A stretch of DNA of 64,000 nucleotides from Corallococcus sp. AS-1-6 (GTDB lineage Bacteria > Myxococcota > Myxococcia > Myxococcales > Myxococcaceae): positions 117,055-181,054 of the forward strand of contig NZ_JAIQDE010000018.1 of NCBI RefSeq assembly GCF_020037015.1. Reading direction: 5' to 3'. The notes under the pieces are model-generated. The model saw only the letters and a program-made list of their open reading frames with translations, was not told the origin of the DNA and did not search any database. Numbering within the stretch: the first letter of the stretch is position 1; the number at the start of each line of letters is the position of its first letter. Of the stretch, positions 20,031 through 28,251 are shown piece after piece. Both the position numbers and the translations under genes were made by a program.

Positions 20031-21340
20031 CGCCAGGCGTACTCCGCCATGCGCGCGCGCACGGCCTCGGAGTCCAGCCACGGGCCAATCAAGTCGGAGC
20101 GCTCCACGCCCGCGGCCGTGAGCTGGAACACGCCGTCCACGTCGCGCGCCAACCCGTGCGCCTCCAGCTCCGCGAGCATCGGGAAGTCCGCCTTCGCCTC
20201 CGTGCCGAAGCGCTGGCGGTACGCGCCCGGGTCCACGCCCTCCGCCAGCAGCGACAGCACCAGGTGCCGGTGGCGCTGCTCGGCCGCGTCCAGCACGAAG
20301 CCGTAGCGCACCTCCCCGAAGGACGCCGTGTCCCGCTCGCTGTACGCCTGGATGATGCCGCGCACCTCGCGCGAGGCCACCGCGTACTCGGTCGAGTAGT
20401 GCACCGCGCCCGTGTACGAGCGCGCCCCCACGCCCAGGCCCACCATGCCGTCCTCCTGGCAGCGGTACACCGCGCCGCGAGCCGCGGGGGCATGCGCCGC
20501 GCGGAACATCCGCATGGACACCTGCGTGTAGCCGCGCGACAGGAGGAAGTCCCGGCCGGTCCGGTAGAGCGACAGCCGCAGGTCGTCCCACGCGCGCGAC
20601 TTCTTGCCCAGGAAGGTGAGGGGCCGCACGTAGAGCGGGTAGAGGTACAGCTCCTCGGGCGCGTACCGCAGCGCCGCCTCCAGCGAGTGGAGGAACGTCT
20701 CCACCGTCTGTCCCTCGATGCCGTAGATGAGGTCCAGGTTGAGCGTGGGGAAGCCCGCGCCGCGCAGCAGCTCCAGCGTGGCCTCCACCCGCGCCGTCTT
20801 CTGGGGCCGCTTCACCGCGGCGACCTCGGACTCCAGGAAGCTCTGCACGCCCATGCTCACCCGGTCCACGCCCCGGGCCTTCAAGAGCGCCACCTTGTCC
20901 GCGTCCACCGTCTCCGGCGACACCTCCACGGACATGGGCACGTCGCGAGCGTCCACGCCCAGCTCCGCCGCCAGGTCGAACACCGTCTCCAGCCCCGCGA
21001 CGTCCAGCAGGGTGGGGGTGCCACCGCCCATCGCGGCCCGCGCGAACGTGGCCTGTCCCAGCGCCTCCTTCACCCGGCGGGCCTCGCGCTTCAGCGCGGC
21101 GAGCCACGCTGCGACGACGTCCTCCTTCGGGCCCGCGGCGGTGAAGAGGTTGCAGAACCCGCAGCGCATCTCGCAGAACGGGACGTGCAGGTAGAGGAAC
21201 AGCGCGTCGCGCCGCTCCTTCGCCCAGACGTCCTCCAGCGGCAGCGCGGGCGTGAGCGGGCGGTAGGCCGTCTTGTGCGGGTAGCCGTAGAGGTACGCCA
21301 CGTACGGCGTCCCTTCGAGCATCGACTCCAGGCGCGTCAT
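20027..21340 (-). CDS. STM4012-family radical SAM protein (HemN-like)
   Basis: A 437-residue protein similar in layout to coproporphyrinogen III dehydrogenase HemN. It has HVPFCEMRCGFC with Cys56, Cys60 and Cys63, a GGGTPTLL SAM-binding motif near residue 107, VSMGVQSF near 168, and LDLIYGIEGQT near 205. HemN-like proteins include methyltransferases and oxidases, so resemblance to HemN does not mean a haem role. It is coupled by ATGA overlaps on both sides, to the STM4013-like hydrolase upstream and the STM4011-like gene downstream, placing it in one operon. Two different radical SAM proteins in one short operon suggest sequential modification of one substrate (inference). Confidence 0.88.
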   Translation of the reverse strand: MTRLESMLEGTPYVAYLYGYPHKTAYRPLTPALPLEDVWAKERRDALFLYLHVPFCEMRCGFCNLFTAAGPKEDVVAAWLAALKREARRVKEALGQATFARAAMGGGTPTLLDVAGLETVFDLAAELGVDARDVPMSVEVSPETVDADKVALLKARGVDRVSMGVQSFLESEVAAVKRPQKTARVEATLELLRGAGFPTLNLDLIYGIEGQTVETFLHSLEAALRYAPEELYLYPLYVRPLTFLGKKSRAWDDLRLSLYRTGRDFLLSRGYTQVSMRMFRAAHAPAARGAVYRCQEDGMVGLGVGARSYTGAVHYSTEYAVASREVRGIIQAYSERDTASFGEVRYGFVLDAAEQRHRHLVLSLLAEGVDPGAYRQRFGTEAKADFPMLAELEAHGLARDVDGVFQLTAAGVERSDLIGPWLDSEAVRARMAEYAWR

Positions 21341-22149
21341 GGCGCGGAGTCTACCGGCAGCACGAACTCGCCATAGGGCACCGTCCACACCACCGGGTGC
21401 CCCAGCCGGTGTCCCGAGTAGCCGTCCTCGCCGTACGCCGTCCCGTGGTCCGAGCACACGATGCAGAACGCCGGGCCGCGCCGGCGCAGCGCCTGGAACA
21501 GGGGCGGCAACTGGCGGTCCACGTACGCCAGGGCCGCCGCGTGCGTCGCCTTGGAGTCCTCCGTCGCCCCGGGCACGTAGTGCCGGTTGGGCTGGTGCAG
21601 CGCGGAGACGTTGATGAACAGGAACACCCGCTGTTCCCGGGGCAACGACCCGAGAATCTTCACCGCGAGTGATACCTGATTTTCCGTGGATCGCGGCTCG
21701 GTGACGCCCAGCTCGGGGGCCCAGTGCGCCTCGGAGAAGAGGCCCGGGAGGACGCGGCCCAGGGGGTTCCGCTGGTTGAAGAAGCCCGTCCCGCCAATGC
21801 ACACCGTGTGATAGCCGCGCCCGGCCAGCCCCGTGACGAGGTCCGGCGCGTCCAGCACGCAGGTGCCGGGGCCCGTGGTCTCGCTGCCCTCGAAGCGCAG
21901 GGCGAACGGGCGAGCGTGCCGGCCCGGGGTGACGGGGGTGGGGAGGAAGCCCGCGAAGAAGGCCTGGTGCGAGGCGTAGGTGAAGCTCGCCGGGGTGTGC
22001 CGCTCCTCCCACCGGCCGCCGGGCAGCAGCGCGGCCAGGGTGGGGGTGCGGCCTGCCTCCAGCTCCTCCCGGGCCACGTCGTAGCGGAGCGTGTCCAGCG
22101 TGAGGAGGAGCAGGTCGTGCGTGCCGACCAGCGCGTTCACGTCATGCAT
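21337..22149 (-). CDS. STM4013/SEN3800-family sulfatase-like hydrolase
   Basis: A 270-residue protein of the alkaline phosphatase/sulfatase superfamily. LLLTLDTLRYD near residues 14-24 places the metal-binding Asp19 and nucleophile-position Thr20; CSDHGT (about 232-237) and SGHRLGH (about 245-251) supply the second metal-ligand set. This matches the STM4013 family found beside STM4011, STM4012 and STM4014. No signal peptide is visible, so it probably acts in the cytoplasm. It is the first gene of the minus-strand operon and is coupled to STM4012 by ATGA. No clear Shine-Dalgarno precedes the ATG; a long GC-rich hairpin ends 12 bp upstream. The substrate is unknown. Confidence 0.86.
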   Translation of the reverse strand: MHDVNALVGTHDLLLLTLDTLRYDVAREELEAGRTPTLAALLPGGRWEERHTPASFTYASHQAFFAGFLPTPVTPGRHARPFALRFEGSETTGPGTCVLDAPDLVTGLAGRGYHTVCIGGTGFFNQRNPLGRVLPGLFSEAHWAPELGVTEPRSTENQVSLAVKILGSLPREQRVFLFINVSALHQPNRHYVPGATEDSKATHAAALAYVDRQLPPLFQALRRRGPAFCIVCSDHGTAYGEDGYSGHRLGHPVVWTVPYGEFVLPVDSAP

Positions 22150-22161
22150 GCGGACAAACGG

Positions 22162-22204
22162 GGCGGGGAGGGGACCTCATCGATGGGAGGTCCCATACCC
22201 CGCC
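22162..22204 (-). terminator. Strong two-part hairpin, probable terminator of the 461-aa gene
   Basis: On the minus strand GGCGGGG pairs with CCCCGCC (outer arms, 22198-22204 and 22162-22168) and GGGACCTC with GAGGTCCC (inner arms, 22087-side 22187-22194 and 22171-22178), with an 8-nt loop. It lies 14 bp after the stop of the upstream minus-strand gene and ends 12 bp before the STM4013-like ATG. A short T-containing stretch follows (CCGTTTG). It could insulate the STM401x operon or act as its leader. Confidence 0.65.
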
Positions 22205-22218
22205 TGGGGACGGCGGGA

Positions 22219-23604
22219 CTACGACATCGGCGGGGTCTCGGCCGGGGGGCGCGGCTGGGCGGGGGCTTCCGCCGGCATGGACTCGAGCGGCCGGCGCGCG
22301 GCGTTGGGGGTCCGGGTGTCCACGGTCGAGTTGTAGAGCGTCGTGGCGAAGGTCTGCTGCCCGCCCGTGGACAGCGTGCGGAAGGCGCGGTCCAGGGCCT
22401 GCTGGCCGCCCTGCAGGCCCTGGCCCAGGGTGCGCTCCACCAGCGCGCGCGCCTGCTGCTCGTTGAGGCGCACGGAGAACGGGCCGCTGCCGGACGCCGC
22501 CGCGTCGTCGCCGGAGAAGGCGCCGCGCGCGATGGCCGCCGCGTTCGGATCCGTGAAGGTCAGCTCGTAGCTCGTCTCCGGGGGCTGGCCGGGACGCGTG
22601 GTCGTGGTCGCCACCACGGAGTCGTTGATGGCCGTGCGCGCCCGGCCGTTGCCGTCCGCGCCCACCTGCATCTCCGTCGTCTGCGTGCTGCCCGCCACGT
22701 TGCGGTCCGTCTGGCGCACGGTCTGATCACCAGCGCCGTCCGCCGAGAGCCGCGTCTGGCGCTCGGAGGTGGCCACGCTCTGGCCCAGCACGCGCCCGTC
22801 GCGGGTCTGATCCAGCGTGTCCGTGCGCTGCACGTTGCTCACGCCCGGGCCGTTCTCCCGGGGCAGTTGGCCGGTGCGCATGAAGTCGTCATAGGCCGCG
22901 CGGCCCTCCGGCGTGCGGATGTTGAAGTCCGCGGACTGCGAGTGCCCCAGGCGCTGATCCTGCCGGCCCTCCAGGCCGCGGATGTTGGTGGCGTCCCGCT
23001 GGCGGCCGTCGCTGGTCACCGTGGCGCGCACGGTGTCTTCCGACGTGCGCTGCAGCTCGTAGCGCTGCGTCTGGGTGCGGTCGTACGACGTGCTCAGCCC
23101 CAGCCGCTCGCCCAGCCTGCCCGGGCCCGCGCGCAGGCCCACGTTGAAGCCCGCCTGGCCCTGGACCTCCGCCCGGGCGCGGGTGCCCACCGGCCACGTC
23201 TCCGGAGCGGCGGGGTTGGGCAACTGGCCGTTGCGGATGGCGTCCGTGGCGGCCTCGCGAGGCACCTCCACGCGCAGGCTGCCCTGCAGCCCGAACGAAC
23301 CGCCCGCGCTCACCGGCCCCAGCCGCGTCGGCACGCCGCCCCGGGGCGTCGAGCCGCGGTTGCCCACCTGGCCCTGGGCCTCCAGGACGAAGTTGTCCCC
23401 CTGCGTCGTCACCCGGGCGCGGCCCGACGGGCGCAGCGCGGCGGCGGGCGAGAACGAGTCCCGGTTGCGCTCCGCCGCGGCCTGCGACGCGGGCGCTTCC
23501 GCCGGCTGCGTCCGTGGCGGCGCGCTCGCGGGGCGGGAGGCGGGGACCGTCGACTGCGTCGGCTGGAAGGTCGGAGTGGGACGGTTCGGATTGATGGAAG
23601 TCAT
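22219..23604 (-). CDS. Hypothetical protein, Gln/Arg/Thr-rich, with disordered Pro/Ala-rich ends
   Basis: A 461-residue protein from the ATG at 23604. The first 60 residues and the last 30 are Pro/Ala-rich and probably disordered. The middle (about 60-420) is polar and rich in Gln, Arg, Thr and Gly, with short alternating strands such as RARVTTQGDNFVLEAQGQV, suggesting beta structure. There is no signal peptide, lipobox or membrane segment and no cysteine that I can see. I recognise no domain. It is divergent from a secreted protease gene across a 235-bp region with a perfect palindrome, and ends at a strong hairpin before the STM4013-like operon. Codon use fits its neighbours, so it is a real gene of unknown role. 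Confidence 0.78.
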   Translation of the reverse strand: MTSINPNRPTPTFQPTQSTVPASRPASAPPRTQPAEAPASQAAAERNRDSFSPAAALRPSGRARVTTQGDNFVLEAQGQVGNRGSTPRGGVPTRLGPVSAGGSFGLQGSLRVEVPREAATDAIRNGQLPNPAAPETWPVGTRARAEVQGQAGFNVGLRAGPGRLGERLGLSTSYDRTQTQRYELQRTSEDTVRATVTSDGRQRDATNIRGLEGRQDQRLGHSQSADFNIRTPEGRAAYDDFMRTGQLPRENGPGVSNVQRTDTLDQTRDGRVLGQSVATSERQTRLSADGAGDQTVRQTDRNVAGSTQTTEMQVGADGNGRARTAINDSVVATTTTRPGQPPETSYELTFTDPNAAAIARGAFSGDDAAASGSGPFSVRLNEQQARALVERTLGQGLQGGQQALDRAFRTLSTGGQQTFATTLYNSTVDTRTPNAARRPLESMPAEAPAQPRPPAETPPMS

Positions 23605-23780
23605 GGGTAATGAGGTTATCGGTCTTTCGGTCGCTTTGTTTCCGCTCAGTGTGTGGCTCTTGCACTCCTGGGTCTTGAGAGAATCCGGCCACTTCCGCCC
23701 ATCCAGAACCACCTGCACCTACCGGAAGGACGCACTCCCGGCGAAAAAAGCACGCCCTATTGCAACTGAGTGGCAGGGAC

Positions 23781-23809
23781 TTGAAATACGGCCTTAATAC
23801 GTATTACAG
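23781..23809 (+). promoter_or_regulatory. Candidate promoter and palindromic operator of the protease gene
   Basis: TTGAAA (23781-23786), 17 bp, then TTACAG (23804-23809), about 30 bp before the ATG. The perfect 12-bp palindrome TAATACGTATTA (23795-23806) covers the spacer end and the start of the -10, a typical repressor-site position. The stretch is far more AT-rich than its surroundings. Confidence 0.45.
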
Positions 23810-23839
23810 GTTTTTCTCACTTTGAAGGGAGTGCACGGC

Positions 23840-26140
23840 ATGCAGAACATGCGGAAGCGGTTCTCGACGTCTCGTGGTGGCTGGCGGCCGGTGACGGCGC
23901 TGGTGCTGGGCTGCACCCTGGCGGTTCCGGCTGGAGCGCTCGCGGCGGAGCGCACCCCTTCAACGGCCACGCGGGCCGCGGCGTCTCCGGGCGCGGCGGT
24001 GGCGACGGCGCTCAAGGCGGGGGGCACCACGCTGGCGACGCCGTCGGGGTGGGTGTTCCACCAGACGGCGCGGCCGGTCAGCGGCCTGCGCACGCTGGAC
24101 GTGGTGCGGGACACGGGCGTGCAGTTGCACGTCTGGCGGGAGCGGCAGGCGGACGGCACGGAGCGCGCCTTCTCCGCGTACACGCGCGGCGGCTCGGAGC
24201 TCCTGGGCCGTGTTCAGCAGGAGGAGTACCTCATCCGGCTGGCGGAGGCGTCGTTCGACCCGCTGGCCCGCGCCGCGCCGCTCCTGGGCAACGCGCTGGT
24301 GGCGGACCGGGACAACACCCTGTCGCTGGTGCAGTTCCACGCCACGCCGCTGCCGGAGTACCGGGAGACGATCGAGAACGCGGGCGGCAAGGTGCTGCGC
24401 TTCCTGTCGGACCACACGTACCTGGTGGAGATGCCGTCGGAGGTGCGCGCGCGCGTGGCCCAGCTCCCGGCCGTGCGCTGGGTGGGGGACTACCACCCGG
24501 AGTGGCGCGTGGAGCCGGTGCTGCGGGATGCGCTGCTCGGACGGGCGGCGGCTCTGGCTCCCCAGCGCTACTCCATCATGCTGGGTGAGGGCGGCGCGGC
24601 CCGTCAGGCCCGCGTGACGGCGCTGGTGGAGCGGCTGGGGGGCAGGGTGGACCTGGTGGAGCCGGGCGGCCTGCGCGTGGAGGCCACGCTCACCCAGGAG
24701 CAGTTGGCCTCGGTCGCGCGCGCCAACGAGGTGCAGTTCATCGACCGCTGGGGTGGCCCCGGCGAGGTGGACATGGACATCGTGCGCGAGACGGGCGGCG
24801 CCAACTACGTGGAGGGGCTGAAGGGCTGGAACGGGCAGGGCGTGCGCGGGGAGATCTTCGACACCGAGCTGCGCACCACCCACCGCGAGTGGCCCACCGC
24901 GCCCATCATCCACAGCACGGGCACGTCCTCCGGTTCGCTGCACGGGACGGCTTGCTACAGCCACAACTTCGCCCAGGGCGTGGATCCGCTGGCCAAGGGC
25001 CTGTTGCCGGGCGGGCAGGGCATCTTCTTCCTGTACTCGGAGGCCACGCAGTTCGGCGGCACCAAGTCCCGCCTCGCGATGAACCAGGAGCTGCTCAACC
25101 CGAGCGGCCCCTACCGCGCGGTGTTCCAGACCTCCAGCGTGGGCAGCACGCTGACGACGGCGTACACGACCATCTCCGCGGAGGTGGACGACTACCTGTT
25201 CAAGGCACCCATCCTGAGCACGCAGTCGCAGAGCAACTCCGGCACGCGCAACTCCCGGCCGCAGGCGTGGGCGAAGAACATCGTCTCCGTGGGCGGCATC
25301 CGGCACTACAACACGCAGACGCGCACGGATGACCGCTGGTCGTCGGGGGCGAGCATCGGCCCGGCGGCGGACGGCCGCATCAAGCCGGACCTGGCCTTCT
25401 ACTACGACAACGTGCGGGGGGCGTACGGCTCCTCGGACAGCGCCTACACGGAGTTCAGCGGGACCAGCTCCGCCACGCCGCAGACGGCGGGCCACTTCGG
25501 CCTGCTGCACCAGATGTGGCACGAGGGCGTGTGGGCCGGGCACGGCAAGAAGGCGGACGTCTTCACCAGCCGCCCGAAGATGGCCACGGCCAAGGCGCTG
25601 ATGATCAACGGCGCGTCCAAGTACAACTGGCTGGCGGGCGGCGCGAACGCGGACATCGACCGCAACAAGCAGGGCTGGGGCACGTCGGACCTGAAGCGCC
25701 TGTACGACCGCGCGCCGAAGACGTTCATCGTCGACGAGACGGACGTCCTCGCGCCGCTCGGGAGCAGGACGTACACCTTCACGGTGACCAGCGGTGAGCC
25801 GGAGCTCAACGTCACGCTGGCCTACACGGACCCGATGGGCACGGTGGGCGCGGCCCGGGCGCGCGTCAACGACCTGTCCCTGCGCGTGACGGCGCCCAAC
25901 GGCACGGTGTACTGGGGCAACAACGGCCTGACGGCGGGCAACGTGTCCACGTCCGGAGGCGTGTCCAACAAGGTGGACACCGTGGAGAACGTCTTCCTCG
26001 CGAACCCCGCCGCGGGCACGTGGACGGTGGAGGTCCTGGCGGACGAGGTGGTCCAGGACGCCCACACGGAGACGGCGGCGGTGGACGCGGACTACGCCCT
26101 GGTGGTGAGCGGCGTGAGCCTCGCGGCGAAGCTGCCGTAG
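23840..26140 (+). CDS. Secreted subtilisin-like serine protease (S8) with C-terminal P-like domain
   Basis: A 766-residue protein from the ATG at 23840, preceded by a GAAGGGA Shine-Dalgarno. A signal peptide with a long charged n-region ends near residue 36. A pro-region (about 37-330) follows. The catalytic domain shows Asp341 (IFDTELRTTH), His368 (LHGTA) and Ser543 (GTSSATPQ), the S8 triad in order, with the oxyanion region in between. The last 130 residues form a beta-sandwich with LAYTDP and VEVL strands, like the P-domain-type C-terminal domain of secreted subtilases. It probably degrades protein prey or nutrients outside the cell. The gene stands alone between a divergent hypothetical gene and a hairpin terminator. 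Confidence 0.9.
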   Translation: MQNMRKRFSTSRGGWRPVTALVLGCTLAVPAGALAAERTPSTATRAAASPGAAVATALKAGGTTLATPSGWVFHQTARPVSGLRTLDVVRDTGVQLHVWRERQADGTERAFSAYTRGGSELLGRVQQEEYLIRLAEASFDPLARAAPLLGNALVADRDNTLSLVQFHATPLPEYRETIENAGGKVLRFLSDHTYLVEMPSEVRARVAQLPAVRWVGDYHPEWRVEPVLRDALLGRAAALAPQRYSIMLGEGGAARQARVTALVERLGGRVDLVEPGGLRVEATLTQEQLASVARANEVQFIDRWGGPGEVDMDIVRETGGANYVEGLKGWNGQGVRGEIFDTELRTTHREWPTAPIIHSTGTSSGSLHGTACYSHNFAQGVDPLAKGLLPGGQGIFFLYSEATQFGGTKSRLAMNQELLNPSGPYRAVFQTSSVGSTLTTAYTTISAEVDDYLFKAPILSTQSQSNSGTRNSRPQAWAKNIVSVGGIRHYNTQTRTDDRWSSGASIGPAADGRIKPDLAFYYDNVRGAYGSSDSAYTEFSGTSSATPQTAGHFGLLHQMWHEGVWAGHGKKADVFTSRPKMATAKALMINGASKYNWLAGGANADIDRNKQGWGTSDLKRLYDRAPKTFIVDETDVLAPLGSRTYTFTVTSGEPELNVTLAYTDPMGTVGAARARVNDLSLRVTAPNGTVYWGNNGLTAGNVSTSGGVSNKVDTVENVFLANPAAGTWTVEVLADEVVQDAHTETAAVDADYALVVSGVSLAAKLP

Positions 26141-26149
26141 GCGCACCAG

Positions 26150-26180
26150 GCGCGGGCTCCGGTGTGTCCGGGGCCCGCGC
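26150..26180 (+). terminator. Hairpin downstream of the protease gene
   Basis: Arms GCGCGGGCTCCGG (26150-26162) and CCGGGGCCCGCGC (26168-26180) pair over 13 bp with one G-T pair around a 5-nt loop, 10 bp after the protease stop. The downstream sequence is not T-rich, so efficiency is uncertain. Confidence 0.55.
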
Positions 26181-26291
26181 TGCGGGGCTTGTGCCCGTCG
26201 GCAGCGACAGGAACACTCCTCGCTCCTACTGCCTGCTGGAGCGAAGGGGTCTTCAACACGGCACCTTTCAACGCTCGCTTGGGACCCATCT

Positions 26292-26672
26292 GTGGCTGAG
26301 GATTCGTGGGCTCAAGAAGCAACCCAGGTGGTCGAGGCGCTCAACCTCCTGACCGTGCTGGCCGCGCCTCGTCTCTACGAGCGGTGGTGCACCCAGGCAC
26401 CAGCGGAAGAGCTGCGAGCGGTACTCCAGTCACGCATGGAGGCGCTCTCGGACTACTGCGCGAAGGCGTGGGGCAGCCCGGATGCGGATCTCTTCAGGAC
26501 CGCGGCTCCCAGGGTGAAGCAGCTCGCTGAATCGCTGGCCGCTGCGCCATCCGGCAACCTCGTTGAGTCCGCCTGGAACATCAAGGCCCGCGAGTGCCTG
26601 GACGTGCTGGGCATTCCGACGCCCCCAGGCGGATGGGAAGTCTTCGAGGGATTATCCACCCAGAGCAGGTGA
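26292..26672 (+). CDS. Small hypothetical protein
   Basis: A 126-residue frame from a GTG at 26292. The product is helical and mildly acidic, with two cysteines in the first half and one in ARECL near residue 104, and no signal peptide or membrane segment. No domain is recognised. Third-position base use is G/C-rich but less extreme than in neighbouring genes, and the Shine-Dalgarno is weak, so the start and even the reality of the gene are less certain. It lies alone between the protease hairpin and a convergent lipoprotein gene (26 bp away). A recently acquired or fast-evolving gene is possible. Confidence 0.5.
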   Translation: MAEDSWAQEATQVVEALNLLTVLAAPRLYERWCTQAPAEELRAVLQSRMEALSDYCAKAWGSPDADLFRTAAPRVKQLAESLAAAPSGNLVESAWNIKARECLDVLGIPTPPGGWEVFEGLSTQSR

Positions 26673-26698
26673 GCATTGCCCGGCGAGCTTCACGGGGC

Positions 26699-28138
26699 CT
26701 ACTGCTGGACCACGGGCTTCGCGGCGCGCTGGATGACCGGCGGTGAGGCGTTGAGCGCCCCTACCCAGAGCCGGCCGTGGAAGCCCCCTTCGCTGGGCGC
26801 GTCGAACATCGCCACCTTGCGCGGCGTGCCCGGCTCCTGGCGCAGCTCCGGGGAGGGGCTGAGCGCGAAGACGTTGCAGTCCACCTGCTCCCAGACGTTG
26901 AACCGGCAGGAGAACTGCGAGCCTCGCGCGAAGCCCACCTCCAGCGCCTTCACCGGCGACCCGGGCAGCGCCTTCGTCAGCCGCCAGCCCAGCGGCTCGA
27001 AGTCCTTGTTCCAGCTCACCGGCTTCGTGCGCACGTGCACGTCACCCGCGAGCGCCAATAGCCACGTGTCCGGATTCGCCTGGCGGTACGCGATGAGGTT
27101 CTTCGCCATCTCCGCCTCGCGCGCGTTGCCGGAGGCGTTGTTCGAGTCGAACGCCAGCACCGTCACCGCGTTGCCCTGCGCGCGCAGCCTCCGGGCCTGC
27201 TCGATGAGGCGCAGCAACGCGCCGCTGCTGCGGCCGTCCTGATACACGCGGCGCCAGAACGAGCTGACCACCAGCAGCCGCTCCAGGTCCGGGCCGTGGC
27301 CCTCGCTGGCAAGGTACTCGTCCAGCGCGCCCTGATCCTCCGACGGCATGGACAGCGCCAGCGCCACCGACAGCTTCTTCTCCACCGCGTCGCACAGCAT
27401 CCGCGTGGCTGCCTCCGGCAGCTCCCGCGTGCCCAGCGGATCCCCCACCAGCACCGTGTTCCCGGCCGTGAGCAGCGGCTCCACCCCCTGCAGCGGCTCG
27501 CCGCACCTCACCGGCGGCGGCTGGGCCGTGTCGTCATCCCAGCCCTCCACCTGCACGGCGCGCACGGGCGCGTTCGTCCTGCCCCCCACCAGCTCCAGCG
27601 ACGGCACCATCTCCAGCTTCGCCAGCAGCTTGCGCTCCAGCGGCAGGTCGCGCGTGCCGCGCACCATCTTGAAGCCCTCCATGTCCGGCACGCCGTCGAA
27701 CGTGAAGCGCTCGAACGTCTTCCGGGAGAGGTACTTCTCCTCGTCCTGGATGCGCTCGTTGAGCCACTTGGGCTTCACCTCGATGTTCGTGTCCTGCTCG
27801 CGGTAGCGCAGGCGGAAGACGCGGATGACCGACTGGCGCGGCCCCAGCGCCGCGCCCTTCACGAAGTAGCGCTCGTAGGTGCGGTTGCCGGGCAGGTTCA
27901 TCCCGGGCTCGTGCGCGGACGTGTAGAGCTCGTGGTGATCCTCGCGCTCGAAGACGTCGTAGCGCTGCTCCTCGAAGACGCGCCGCATGGTGAAGAGCGC
28001 CTCGTCCAGCGGGACCAGGTACACCGTCTCCTCGGTCGGGACCTCCTCGTCCGCCGGCAGGTCGTCATGGAGGTCCTTCGTCAGGCTCGCGCAGCCGCCG
28101 ACGCACAACGACAGTCCCAGCAACCAGTGAAACCGCAT
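26699..28138 (-). CDS. Lipoprotein with ChaN/Tiki-like (haem-uptake superfamily) domain, degenerate
   Basis: A 479-residue protein from the ATG at 28138, with a GGAGG Shine-Dalgarno 7 bp upstream. The lipobox VGGC places the lipidated Cys at residue 16. Residues about 20-180 are an unrecognised acidic domain. Residues about 225-420 resemble the ChaN/TraB/EreA-like fold: a VLVGDPLGTRELPEAA segment near 232 corresponds to the family GE-x-HGT-x-E motif, and REAEMAKNL plus LLALAGDVHVR (about 345-375) to the R-x-x-x-MA and G-N/D-x-H motifs. The expected His of the first motif is replaced (Pro-Leu), so catalysis or haem binding may be altered. Four cysteines in the C-terminal half may form disulfides. 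The family call is tentative. Confidence 0.72.
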   Translation of the reverse strand: MRFHWLLGLSLCVGGCASLTKDLHDDLPADEEVPTEETVYLVPLDEALFTMRRVFEEQRYDVFEREDHHELYTSAHEPGMNLPGNRTYERYFVKGAALGPRQSVIRVFRLRYREQDTNIEVKPKWLNERIQDEEKYLSRKTFERFTFDGVPDMEGFKMVRGTRDLPLERKLLAKLEMVPSLELVGGRTNAPVRAVQVEGWDDDTAQPPPVRCGEPLQGVEPLLTAGNTVLVGDPLGTRELPEAATRMLCDAVEKKLSVALALSMPSEDQGALDEYLASEGHGPDLERLLVVSSFWRRVYQDGRSSGALLRLIEQARRLRAQGNAVTVLAFDSNNASGNAREAEMAKNLIAYRQANPDTWLLALAGDVHVRTKPVSWNKDFEPLGWRLTKALPGSPVKALEVGFARGSQFSCRFNVWEQVDCNVFALSPSPELRQEPGTPRKVAMFDAPSEGGFHGRLWVGALNASPPVIQRAAKPVVQQ

Positions 28139-28184
28139 GACATGACCTCCGGCCCACCCGATGTTGCTCGCGACGGGGGCGCGG

Positions 28185-28209
28185 CGTCCCGGCTCCCACG
28201 GCCGGGACG
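28185..28209 (-). terminator. Second hairpin between bcp and the lipoprotein gene
   Basis: CGTCCCGGC (28185-28193) and GCCGGGACG (28201-28209) pair perfectly over 9 bp around a 7-nt loop. It lies directly after a first hairpin (28221-28243 when read on the minus strand), so together they may form a tandem terminator for bcp. Confidence 0.45.
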
Positions 28210-28220
28210 GCGGGAATCAG

Positions 28221-28243
28221 TCTACCGGGAAACGCCCGGTAGA
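28221..28243 (-). terminator. Hairpin downstream of bcp
   Basis: TCTACCGGG (28221-28229) and CCCGGTAGA (28235-28243) pair perfectly over 9 bp with a 5-nt loop, 8 bp after the bcp stop on the minus strand. The following minus-strand bases (CTGATTCC) are only weakly T-rich. Confidence 0.55.
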
Positions 28244-28251
28244 CACGTCTG

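Noticed and set aside
20027..21340. Coproporphyrinogen dehydrogenase (HemN/HemW) assignment
   Set aside because: The operon context and partner genes fit the STM4012 family; no haem gene is near.
23771..23785. sigma54-like TGGCAGGGACTTGAA
   Set aside because: The GG to GC spacing is one base short and the -12 GC is missing, so a sigma70-type site is preferred.
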